From Bacteroidales bacterium (lineage in GTDB: Bacteria > Bacteroidota > Bacteroidia > Bacteroidales > Bacteroidaceae), in contig SFEP01000045.1 in the NCBI GenBank assembly GCA_004557185.1, positions 1 to 20,004 on the forward strand: 20,004 nucleotides of DNA, written 5' to 3'. Made by a program: the position numbers and the translations under genes. Every line of letters begins with the position of its first letter. Position 1 is the first letter of the stretch. This document shows positions 8,601-14,586 of the stretch, one piece after another. The notes beneath the pieces are model-generated. The model searched no databases. It was given only the letters and a program-made list of their open reading frames with translations, and was not told the origin of the DNA.

Positions 8601-9107
8601 GGTCATCCCTTCGTTTACAAGGCTCCCTCTGCTCCCGAACTCTGGGAGAAGGTAGGTCAGAACATGAACCTGGCTATCTTCTACACAGTGCAAGATCCTT
8701 CTGCCGAAGAACTTACCTACGTTTACGAAGGTGTCAAGGGCGCAGGCTTCTGCGGTACGGTAGCTGAAACCGACACCATCGGTGCCCAGAACGGTTACCT
8801 CAACGAGAATGGTGCATTCGCTGGCGTAGCAAGCAAGCAGACCAAGGCTATCGGCGTAAACAGCGGTTACTTCACCGGTCTCCTCGGGGCTGCTGAGGAT
8901 GCATCACTTGCTACCGCAGAGATTGCTCTCGGCGACTTCGCCCTCACGGGCATCAGCGAGGCTCAGACCGTCATCCTCCCCGCACAGGTTAACGTCTACA
9001 GCATCGACGGTAAGATCGTTCGTCGTAACGTGAAGACCGGCAGCGCTCTGCGCAACCTGCCTGCTGGCGTTTACATCATGGGTGGCCAGAAGGTTCTCGT
9101 GAAGTAA
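5607..9107 (+). CDS. Large modular secreted protein with discoidin-like domain and T9SS-like C-terminal tail
   Basis: This 1166-residue protein of unknown function is predicted to be exported: MKRFYNFLSLLLLSLVGVTASA is a signal peptide cleaved before QSYRAG. What can be seen, in order: a beta-rich segment starting KKVFIQTACNGHYM; a helical segment with NPGYYGEEAV; a second beta-rich segment starting EGYYFIKDSRGAG; an F5/8-type (discoidin-like) domain at about 480-650; alanine-rich helices (about 652-780) with a second EPGYYAEGSI motif; a third beta-rich segment starting GQLYLLRSASVATNG; and a C-terminal tail from about 1118 (VNVYSIDGKIVRR...LPAGVYIMGGQKVLVK) like type A sorting domains of the type IX secretion system. 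The beta-rich parts may be ricin-B-like carbohydrate-binding modules; that is inference. No catalytic motif was recognised, so an adhesin or glycan-binding surface role is most likely. The ATG at 5580 is an alternative start. Codon use differs from that of the neighbours. Confidence 0.85.
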   Translation: MKRFYNFLSLLLLSLVGVTASAQSYRAGTEKLASMDEIVGKKVFIQTACNGHYMCGTGVSVSSDQLRDDAVYQFEAVEGKTSVDGHPLYVLKQVSTGLYFKDFDIVNPGSDSSDGILPEGSEDLTLTTDKLSEAFEMTVLPFEDITGVEDAQAGPNTASNQKQTLDGVGFVFCRGQKSTGGDYTYLGNLEGGKPFYAPHTDTNAWYIYEAVKETPKAVLLNYMMIYFPNGVSADVFPVGTNPGYYGEEAVNKAIEVYNSANDMLTATTEYSEKEYMDMAKEVEAAAKAIQASAVKLTEGYYFIKDSRGAGRYWYVETAKNGDLYASSANYAVPETLDANSAKYIWFVAPGTEEGTFTFKNMYSEVYLSDQTATLTSPADQSNAWFVCGNEPVNFKVTDDGQKAKPSFIVATLANQQVNTDAGRGGGLCKWNDKNDDGNCMHFIALADDVIESIREAAVQNALNEKLSAIYDKAVTMKKKNDGSLGLVTSVAQLSSNAAEPTGGEGKLEALVDLDNKTYFHTNWSSPATVEGAHFLQADLQYAVDGVKLDFVRRLRPQGKEDNYPKVADIQVTNNPEGDWVSVGEFEFDYTEDVTYAKGTIGGMQADSLCTAHAGHGTVAFGEAYRYIRVIPSNINDDKAYWYLAELHFLPLQDVENAYSQVAEADRTEFEALLAQAADELAAGKATQATITALQASYDKVLAQIPDPARITDLVAEVKKAIESAQEGEEPGYYAEGSIATIQAAVAAAQAAIVPGLTLAQVDQVVATLQAAYAAFHASMVLPEVGQLYLLRSASVATNGAGNAWNSKDAPIYSVNNAKVGALRFTVLNGTAEKAEELSDTIDFDSNMRYLWKVTKATAEGVALQNLGTGMWISAEVEGNNGLMTQSTEESLLKYHLKAPGEFVFEVGEGLYANFQGGGAMVAWNNAYDQNAPIKFESHDAAMLSTDYRWAVTPNVMQVITLPVDIDGVVEAGTVYTVLGLNADRSKILLMENDDEIKAGHPFVYKAPSAPELWEKVGQNMNLAIFYTVQDPSAEELTYVYEGVKGAGFCGTVAETDTIGAQNGYLNENGAFAGVASKQTKAIGVNSGYFTGLLGAAEDASLATAEIALGDFALTGISEAQTVILPAQVNVYSIDGKIVRRNVKTGSALRNLPAGVYIMGGQKVLVK

Positions 9108-9139
9108 ATACACACAGCCGCAAGGCTATATTCTACACA

Positions 9140-9173
9140 AGAGAGGGACGCCCCGTGCGCCCCTCTCTTTTTT
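9140..9173 (+). terminator. Intrinsic terminator after the large secreted-protein gene
   Basis: AGAGAGGG (9140-9147) pairs with CCCTCTCT (9161-9168). Three further pairs lie inside after one mismatch, with a five-base loop, and a run of six T follows (9168-9173). It lies 33 bp past the stop codon at 9107 and is the clearest terminator in the window. Confidence 0.88.
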
Positions 9174-9318
9174 GGTACGCTCGCCTTTTTGCTTCCCTCG
9201 CCGTCGCACCGTCAGTCCGGCGCGGGCTTCAGCTGCACAGGCGGCCTCGATGTCACCACCCACTCCCCCTACAGCGCAGACTGCCCCGTCGTTTTAGGCC
9301 CACAGCACGCGCCATGAG

Positions 9319-9369
9319 GGGCTTAGGAAGCAGGAGAAGGAGAAACAGATGCTACGTAAATTCTTTACA
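9319..9369 (-). repeat. Partial reverse copy (C) of the 72-bp element
   Basis: Read on the minus strand, this contains GTAAA-gaa-TTTACGTAGCATCTGTTTCT followed by CCTAAGCCCC. It matches the right end and right flank of copies A and B: TTTACGTAGCATCT(G/A)TTT(T/C)T, then AAGCCC at 28 bp instead of 22. The 21-bp tandem units are missing or decayed; only the arm and a short hairpin remain. That the flank through AAGCCC is shared shows the element is longer than 72 bp. Confidence 0.65.
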
Positions 9370-9411
9370 AGCGACGCGGTCACTGTGCACAGGGTTCGCG
9401 TGATTTCGCAC

Positions 9412-9439
9412 GGCAGCGCGTGATTTGCAGTGCGCTGCC
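9412..9439. repeat. GC-rich hairpin GGCAGCGC/GCGCTGCC
   Basis: An 8-bp perfect stem (9412-9419 with 9432-9439) can be extended by a G-T pair across a 10-base loop. The left part belongs to two imperfect direct repeats containing CGCGTGATTT (9398 and 9417, 19 bp apart). The plan of repeat units ending in an inverted arm resembles the neighbouring elements but is degenerate. No T-run follows on the + strand, so it is not an obvious terminator. Confidence 0.5.
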
Positions 9440-9557
9440 CGGCCCTCAAACAGATGAGGAGTAGAAAAGTGATCGCAGGATGCCATGTTTTTTCGTAAGG
9501 TGCGGCCTTTTATTACAGCATCCGGCTATTACGTGCGTCCTCCTGCCCTTGTAGACA

Positions 9558-9623
9558 GCCGTGGGAAAAACTTCCACCGCCGTGGAAGAAACTTCCCCCG
9601 CCGTGGACGTTTTTTTCCACGGC
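9558..9623 (+). repeat. GCCGTGG element: 21-bp tandem units ending in an inverted arm
   Basis: Two 21-bp units (9558-9578 and 9579-9599) of the form GCCGTGG + AAAAACTT-like tract + CC-rich end are followed by a third that starts the same way but closes with the inverted arm CCACGGC (9617-9623). This gives GCCGTGG-10 nt-CCACGGC. The bases after the arm, CATCTATTT, also follow the arm of copy B at 9661-9732 (CATCTATTT) and nearly match copy A (CATCTGTTT). It is therefore probably a member of the same element family carrying a different repeat unit. Confidence 0.8.
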
Positions 9624-9660
9624 ATCTATTTTTGACGCGACGGCGGAGAGGTAAAACGGG

Positions 9661-9732
9661 CTGCTACGTAAAAAATATCACGTCGTACGTAAAAAAAATC
9701 ACGTCGTACGTAAACTTTTTTACGTAGCATCT
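9661..9732 (+). repeat. 72-bp intergenic element, copy B, with inverted terminal core
   Basis: The first 54 bases (9661-9714) are identical to 43-96. The terminal 20 bp (9707-9726) are the exact reverse complement of the matching 20 bp of copy A (89-108): the hairpin TACGTAAA/TTTACGTA is kept but its four-base core reads CTTT instead of AAAG. The 11-bp terminal inverted repeat and the right flank GCATCT...AAGCCC (22 bp apart) are kept too. It lies between the large secreted-protein gene and gyrB and is interrupted by no gene. Confidence 0.88.
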
Positions 9733-10213
9733 ATTTCTGCCTACCCCTAAGCCCGGCAGAAGAGGGCGCCTGCCTTTCTATATGATGGGTGTTCGGTCAA
9801 CGCTTTTGAATGTGTTGTAGCTGGGGGCATGGAGGCGGGATAGGCCCTGAAAGGGTAGAAGCTTATGGGTTGTACGCGCAGGCGAACATGGCCTATGACA
9901 ACGGGGCGCACGGGGCGTTTTCTTTGCATCCCCGCCCTTCACCGAAACATGCCGTAGGCTCAGGTGTGGCGTCAAGTGGCATCCCTTTTCAGCAGGCAAC
10001 AGCGCAGGTTACGCGGTGCGTGTAGATGCCGCGAGGGGATGGGCATAGAGCGCTTTAGCACGACGCTTTCGGCGGGATGAGCGGCATGGGAAATGGCGTG
10101 CTGCCATGCGTGGTGGCACCACCCTTTCGCGTCCTGCCACTTGCAGCCATTCTGCCCCCGCCGCGCCGTGCAATAAATGAGCTTGCGGGTGTGCCCATGT
10201 CGGCAAAAATCAG

Positions 10214-10221
10214 TACCTTTG
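10214..10221 (+). promoter_or_regulatory. -7 promoter element TACCTTTG upstream of gyrB
   Basis: TACCTTTG fits TAnnTTTG and is followed by C, as upstream of argB. No clear TTTG lies 19-21 bp upstream. Transcription would start around 10228, so the ATG at 10231 would be almost leaderless and the ATG at 10249 would have a leader of about 20 nt. This favours 10249 as the gyrB start. Confidence 0.5.
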
Positions 10222-10248
10222 CTTGTCAAAATGGACACACCACTACAC

Positions 10249-12207
10249 ATGGAAGAAAACATACAGCAAACAGAGGCGGCGTATAGCGCCAGTAACATTC
10301 AGGTGCTCGAAGGACTCGAGGCCGTGCGCAAACGTCCGGCCATGTACATTGGCGACATCAGCGAGAAAGGTTTGCACCACTTGGTCTACGAAACCGTTGA
10401 CAACTCCATAGACGAAGCCTTGGCGGGCTATTGCACCCACATCGAGGTGACCATCTGCACCGACAACTCCATCATTGTGCAGGACAACGGACGCGGTATT
10501 CCCGTGGACATGCACCCCAAGGAGCACCGCTCCGCGCTGGAGGTGGTGATGACGGTGCTCCACGCCGGCGGTAAGTTCGACAAGGGTTCCTACAAGGTGT
10601 CGGGCGGTCTGCACGGTGTGGGCGTGAGTTGCGTCAATGCCCTCTCCACCAAAATGGTGTCGCAGGTGTTCCGCGACGGCAAAATTTACCGCCAGGAGTA
10701 TGCCAAAGGCAAACCCGTGACGGGAGTCGACGTGATAGGCGAAACCGACCTGCGCGGCACGCGCCAGCAGTTCTGGCCCGATGCCTCCATCTTCACCACC
10801 ACCACCTACCGCTACGAGATACTGGCCAACCGCCTGCGCGAACTGGCTTACCTCAACGCGGGCATCACTATCACGCTGACCGACGAGCGGCCTGACGACG
10901 AGGGCAACACGCGCACCGACGTCTTCCACTCCGACCTCGGACTCCGCCAGTTTGTGCGTTACATCGACTCCTCGCGCACACACCTCTTCGACGACGTCAT
11001 CTATCTCAACACCGAGAAGAACGGCATACCCATCGAGGTGGCCATCATGTATAACACCTCGTACAGCGAAAACCTCCACTCCTACGTCAACAACATCAAC
11101 ACCATCGAGGGCGGTACGCACCTGGTGGGCTTCCGCACCGCCGTGACCCGCGTACTCAAGCGCTACGCCGAGGAAACGGCCTCGAAGCAGCTGGAAAAGG
11201 CCAAGGTGGAAATCACGGGCGAGGACTTCCGCGAGGGTCTGACGGCCGTCATCTCGGTGAAGGTGGCCGAACCTCAGTTTGAGGGACAGACCAAAACGAA
11301 GCTCGGCAACAGCGAGGTGGCCGGCGCCGTGAACCAGGCCGTGGGCGAGGCGCTCACCTACTACCTGGAGGAGCACCCCAAGGAGGCCAAGCTCATAGTG
11401 GACAAAGTCATCCTGGCCGCCACCGCCCGTGTGGCAGCCCGCAAGGCCCGCGAGAGCGTGCAGCGCAAGAGCCCCATGGCGGGCGGCGGACTGCCCGGCA
11501 AACTGGCCGACTGCTCGTCGAAGGACCCCGCAGAGTGCGAACTCTTCCTGGTGGAGGGTGACTCGGCCGGTGGCTCGGCCAAGCAGGGACGCAGCCGCGC
11601 CACGCAGGCCATTCTGCCCCTGCGAGGAAAAATCCTGAACGTGGAGAAGGCCATGTGGCACAAGGCTTTCGAGAGCGACGAGGTGAACAACATCATTCAG
11701 GCGCTGGGTATACGCTTCGGTCTGGGCGAGGACTCCAAGGAGGCTAACCTCGACAAACTGCGCTACCACAAAATCATCATCATGGCCGATGCCGACGTGG
11801 ATGGCCAGCACATCGCTACGCTCATCATGACCCTCTTCTACCGCTACATGCCGCAAATCATACAGGACGGCTACCTCTACATTGCCATGCCGCCCCTCTA
11901 TCGCTGCACGAAGGGTAAGATTGAGGAGTACTGCTACACCGACCGCGACCGCCAGCTATTTATGGACAAATATGGCGACGGCAGCGAGGATGGCATCAAG
12001 ACGCAACGCTACAAAGGTTTGGGTGAAATGAACCCCGACCAGCTGTGGGAAACCACCATGTGCCCCGAAACGCGCCTGCTCAAGCAAGTGTCGCTCGAGA
12101 ATGCGGCCGATGCCGACTACGTATTCTCTATGCTCATGGGCGACGATGTAGGTCCGCGCCGCGAGTTCATTGAGGAACACGCCATCTATGCCAACATCGA
12201 CGCCTGA
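10249..12207 (+). CDS. gyrB: DNA gyrase subunit B
   Basis: GyrB is the ATPase subunit of gyrase; with GyrA it introduces negative supercoils. The 652 residues match the usual length of Bacteroidales GyrB, without the extra domain seen in proteobacteria. Seen: QVLEGLEAVRKRPAMYIGD and the GHKL ATPase motifs (YETVDNSIDEALAG, DNGRGIPVD, GGLHGVGVSCVNALS), the transducer domain, the TOPRIM domain with EGDSAGG (436-442) and DADVDG (514-519), QRYKGLGEMNPDQLWETTM, and the C-terminal RREFIEEHAIYANIDA. TOPRIM features such as ESDEVNNIIQALG fit GyrB better than ParE. The start at 10249 (MEENIQQTEAAYSASNIQ) agrees with relatives; the ATG at 10231 is possible. No gyrA or other replication gene is adjacent. 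Confidence 0.97.
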   Translation: MEENIQQTEAAYSASNIQVLEGLEAVRKRPAMYIGDISEKGLHHLVYETVDNSIDEALAGYCTHIEVTICTDNSIIVQDNGRGIPVDMHPKEHRSALEVVMTVLHAGGKFDKGSYKVSGGLHGVGVSCVNALSTKMVSQVFRDGKIYRQEYAKGKPVTGVDVIGETDLRGTRQQFWPDASIFTTTTYRYEILANRLRELAYLNAGITITLTDERPDDEGNTRTDVFHSDLGLRQFVRYIDSSRTHLFDDVIYLNTEKNGIPIEVAIMYNTSYSENLHSYVNNINTIEGGTHLVGFRTAVTRVLKRYAEETASKQLEKAKVEITGEDFREGLTAVISVKVAEPQFEGQTKTKLGNSEVAGAVNQAVGEALTYYLEEHPKEAKLIVDKVILAATARVAARKARESVQRKSPMAGGGLPGKLADCSSKDPAECELFLVEGDSAGGSAKQGRSRATQAILPLRGKILNVEKAMWHKAFESDEVNNIIQALGIRFGLGEDSKEANLDKLRYHKIIIMADADVDGQHIATLIMTLFYRYMPQIIQDGYLYIAMPPLYRCTKGKIEEYCYTDRDRQLFMDKYGDGSEDGIKTQRYKGLGEMNPDQLWETTMCPETRLLKQVSLENAADADYVFSMLMGDDVGPRREFIEEHAIYANIDA

Positions 12208-12243
12208 TGCCGCGGCACACGGCCCGCGCACCACGCACCCACA

Positions 12244-12286
12244 CCGCCGCCCCCACCGCTGCCTCGCCGCAGTGTGGGGGCGGCGG
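12244..12286. repeat. Strong GC hairpin between gyrB and argB
   Basis: CCGCCGCCCCCAC (12244-12256) pairs perfectly with GTGGGGGCGGCGG (12274-12286), a 13-bp stem, and the 17-base loop can form a further CTGC/GCAG pair. There is no T-run after it on the + strand. It lies 36 bp past the gyrB stop and about 85 bp before the argB -7 element. It may act as a transcript-end stabiliser or a terminator without a T-tract. Confidence 0.6.
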
Positions 12287-12371
12287 CGCTGCTGAGGGGC
12301 GGCCCGGGGGGCGGGTGGGCAGCGGGGCATTTATAGCCCTGCATTTCCCGACAACATACGAAAGAATGTGT

Positions 12372-12379
12372 TACCTTTG
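12372..12379 (+). promoter_or_regulatory. -7 promoter element TACCTTTG upstream of argB
   Basis: TACCTTTG, followed by C, repeats the motif before gyrB. The -33 position is poor. With transcription starting near 12386, the in-frame ATG at 12368 falls inside the promoter and cannot be used, so the argB start must be the ATG at 12470, giving a leader of about 85 nt. Confidence 0.5.
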
Positions 12380-12469
12380 CACAAAGTGTGCACCCCGAAG
12401 TGCGCACCGCTCAGGGGCGGCAGGCTTGCCCGCACACCGCACCCCGGCGACACCCGAACACACGACACA

Positions 12470-13255
12470 ATGAAAGAGAAACTGACCCTGATAAAAGTGG
12501 GCGGCAAGATAGTGGAACAGCCCGACCTGCTCGACACGCTGCTGCGCCACTTTGCCGCCATACCCGGCCACAAGGTGCTGGTGCACGGCGGCGGACGCAC
12601 CGCTACCGACCTGGCCGCACAGCTGGGCATCGAAACCCGCATGGTGGAGGGCCGACGCATCACCGACGCCGACACCCTGCGCGTGGTGACGATGGTGTAT
12701 GCCGGCCTGGTGAACAAGAACGTGACGGCGCAGCTGCAGGCCGCGGGCATCAACGCCCTGGGACTCTGTGGAGCCGACATGGACGTGATACGCTCGCACC
12801 GACGTGCGCCCCGCGGCGGCATAGACTATGGCTACGTGGGCGACGTGGACCGCGTGGACGGCGCCCGACTGGCAGCACTCGTGCGCAGCGGCATTACGCC
12901 CGTCATGGCACCCCTCACCCACGACGGCGAGGGACATCTGCTCAACACCAACGCCGACACGATAGCCGGCGAAACGGCCAAGGCGCTGGCGCCACACTTC
13001 GACGTGACGCTGGTCTACACCTTTGAGCACGCAGGGGTGCTGACCGATGCCAGCCGCGAGGAAAGTGTCATTCCGCTCATTACCCCCGCCCTGTTCGCGA
13101 GGCTTCGCGAGGAGGGCGTGGTGAGCGGTGGCATGTTGCCCAAAATTGAGAACAGTCTGCAGGCCGTAGCAGCCGGCGTGCGGCGCGTGGTCATCACCTG
13201 TGCCACGCCGCTCGACCCCACTACGGGCACTTTCATAGAGTCGGGAGCGCAGTAG
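12470..13255 (+). CDS. argB: Acetylglutamate kinase (arginine biosynthesis)
   Basis: ArgB phosphorylates the gamma-carboxyl of N-acetylglutamate, the second step of arginine synthesis, in the cytoplasm. The 261 residues are normal for the amino-acid kinase family. Seen: KVGGK (9-13), VHGGGR (38-43), the substrate-binding stretch with AQLGIETRMVEGRRITD, NTNADTIAG (159-167) and GGMLPKIENS with Lys225, plus LVYTFEHAGVLTD, a Bacteroidetes-type variant of the usual LLTDVPGVL. In Bacteroides the pathway is known to use succinylated intermediates at the transcarbamylase step, so the natural substrate might be N-succinylglutamate; the sequence alone does not decide. No other arg gene is adjacent. The U32 gene begins 25 bp downstream and may be co-transcribed. 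Confidence 0.93.
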   Translation: MKEKLTLIKVGGKIVEQPDLLDTLLRHFAAIPGHKVLVHGGGRTATDLAAQLGIETRMVEGRRITDADTLRVVTMVYAGLVNKNVTAQLQAAGINALGLCGADMDVIRSHRRAPRGGIDYGYVGDVDRVDGARLAALVRSGITPVMAPLTHDGEGHLLNTNADTIAGETAKALAPHFDVTLVYTFEHAGVLTDASREESVIPLITPALFARLREEGVVSGGMLPKIENSLQAVAAGVRRVVITCATPLDPTTGTFIESGAQ

Positions 13256-13280
13256 TCTGACCATTTACCACCCACCAAGC

Positions 13281-14522
13281 ATGACAGCAAACTACGAAAT
13301 CATGGCTCCCGTAGGCTCGCGTGAGTCGCTGGCAGCAGCCTTCCAGGCGGGCGCCGACTCGGTGTACTTCGGCATCGAGGCCCTCAACATGCGTGCCCAC
13401 AGTGCCCACCACTTCACCGTGGGCGACTTGCACGACATAGCCGCACAGTGCGCGGCGCGCGGCGTGAAGTCGTATCTCACGGTCAACACCATCATCTACG
13501 ACGAGGACCTCGACCTCATGCGCCACATTTGCCGCGCTGCCCGCGAGGCCGGTATCTCGGCCGTCATAGCCAGCGACGTGGCGGTGATGGCCTACTGCCG
13601 CGAAATAGGGCAGGAGGTGCACCTCTCCACACAGCTCAACATTTCGAACGTGGAGGCGCTCCGCTTTTACGCCCGCTTTGCCGACGTGGCCGTGCTGGCA
13701 CGCGAACTCAACTTGCACCAGGTGGCGCACATACACCAAGCCATCGAGCACGAAGGGATATGCGGCCCCGGAGGCGAACCCGTACGCATCGAAATGTTCT
13801 GCCACGGCGCGCTCTGCATGGCCGTGAGCGGCAAGTGCTACCTATCGCTCGACAACCTGGGACACTCGGCCAACCGCGGCGAGTGCATGCAGGTGTGCCG
13901 CCGAAGCTACACCGTGCGCGACCGGGAAACGGGCACCGAGCTCGATGTGGACAACAAGTATATCATGAGTCCGAAGGACCTGAAAACAATCGGTTTTATC
14001 GACAAAATGATGGAGGCCGGCGTGCGCGTGTTCAAGATAGAGGGTAGGGCACGCAGCGCCGAATATGTGTACACCGTGGTGCGCTGCTACAAAGAGGCGG
14101 TGCAGGCCGTGCTCGACGGTACCTTTGACGAGGCGAAGGTGCAGGCGTGGACCGAGAGGCTCGCGACGGTGTTCAACCGCGGCTTCTGGGACGGCTACTA
14201 CCAAGGCCAGCATTTGGGCGAATGGAGCAAGGTGTACGGGTCGCAGGCTACCGAGAAAAAGCAGTATGTGGGCAAGGGCCTGAAGTATTTCTCGAAACTC
14301 GGCGTGGGCGAATTTCAGGTGGAAGCCTGCACCTTTGAGCCTGGCGACAAGCTCCTCATCATCGGGCCTACGACGGGCGCCGTCTACGTGACGCCGACCG
14401 ACATTCACGGCGACCACGGGCCTGTGGCGAAAGCCGAGAAGGGCATGCGCGTGGCCATTGCCGTGCCGCAGAAGGTGCGCCCGTCTGACAAACTCTATAA
14501 AATCATCCCTAACCCAGCATAA
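13281..14522 (+). CDS. U32-family peptidase-like Fe-S protein (probable tRNA/rRNA hydroxylation factor)
   Basis: The protein has 413 residues. Despite the family name, well-studied U32 members (TrhP/YegQ, RlhA/YdcP, UbiU/UbiV) are not proteases but take part in prephenate-dependent RNA hydroxylation or ubiquinone hydroxylation. Seen: an N-terminal TIM-barrel opening with APVGSRESLAAAFQAGADSVYFG, the STQLNISN motif, and a cluster of four conserved cysteines, Cys174 and Cys179 (FCHGALC), Cys186 (SGKC) and Cys202/Cys206 (GECMQVC), of which four normally bind an iron-sulphur cluster. Then follow KIEGRARSAEYVYTVVRCY and a C-terminal beta domain. The length and lack of an extra RlhA-type extension point to a TrhP-like role in 5-hydroxyuridine formation in tRNA, which is inference. 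The gene starts 25 bp after argB and ends 64 bp before the HAD gene. Confidence 0.85.
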   Translation: MTANYEIMAPVGSRESLAAAFQAGADSVYFGIEALNMRAHSAHHFTVGDLHDIAAQCAARGVKSYLTVNTIIYDEDLDLMRHICRAAREAGISAVIASDVAVMAYCREIGQEVHLSTQLNISNVEALRFYARFADVAVLARELNLHQVAHIHQAIEHEGICGPGGEPVRIEMFCHGALCMAVSGKCYLSLDNLGHSANRGECMQVCRRSYTVRDRETGTELDVDNKYIMSPKDLKTIGFIDKMMEAGVRVFKIEGRARSAEYVYTVVRCYKEAVQAVLDGTFDEAKVQAWTERLATVFNRGFWDGYYQGQHLGEWSKVYGSQATEKKQYVGKGLKYFSKLGVGEFQVEACTFEPGDKLLIIGPTTGAVYVTPTDIHGDHGPVAKAEKGMRVAIAVPQKVRPSDKLYKIIPNPA

Positions 14523-14586
14523 CCAAGCAAGCGCACCGAGGGCGGCACTCCTTATTTATATATATACACAACAGAAACCGAAAGAC

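Larger units (their letters stand above)
9108..10248. other. Gene-free region crowded with repeat elements
   Basis: No convincing gene was found in these 1.1 kb. The region holds a terminator (9140-9173), a reverse-oriented partial copy of the 72-bp element (9319-9369), a GC hairpin (9412-9439), the GCCGTGG tandem element (9558-9623), copy B of the 72-bp element (9661-9732), and a -7 motif for gyrB (10214-10221). Between 9760 and 10200 I see neither a repeat nor a recognisable RNA gene. Open frames on both strands there are short, and their translations look like shadow sequence. Confidence 0.6.

Noticed and set aside
9155..9317. Frame ending at 9315-9317 that reads SGAGFSCTGGLDVTTHS with G+C-rich third positions, possibly a gene remnant
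   Set aside because: There is no ATG or plausible start, it begins inside the terminator of the preceding gene, and nothing recognisable is encoded. A decayed fragment is possible but unsupported.
9380..9405. GGGTTCGCG resembling a tRNA T-loop (GGTTCGA)
   Set aside because: No acceptor stem, anticodon arm or CCA-compatible structure can be built around it; it belongs to the CGCGTGATTT direct repeats.
9810..10025. Plus-strand 71-codon frame and overlapping minus-strand frames upstream of gyrB
   Set aside because: They have no recognisable domain, atypical composition and overlapping frames on both strands, as expected for non-coding DNA.
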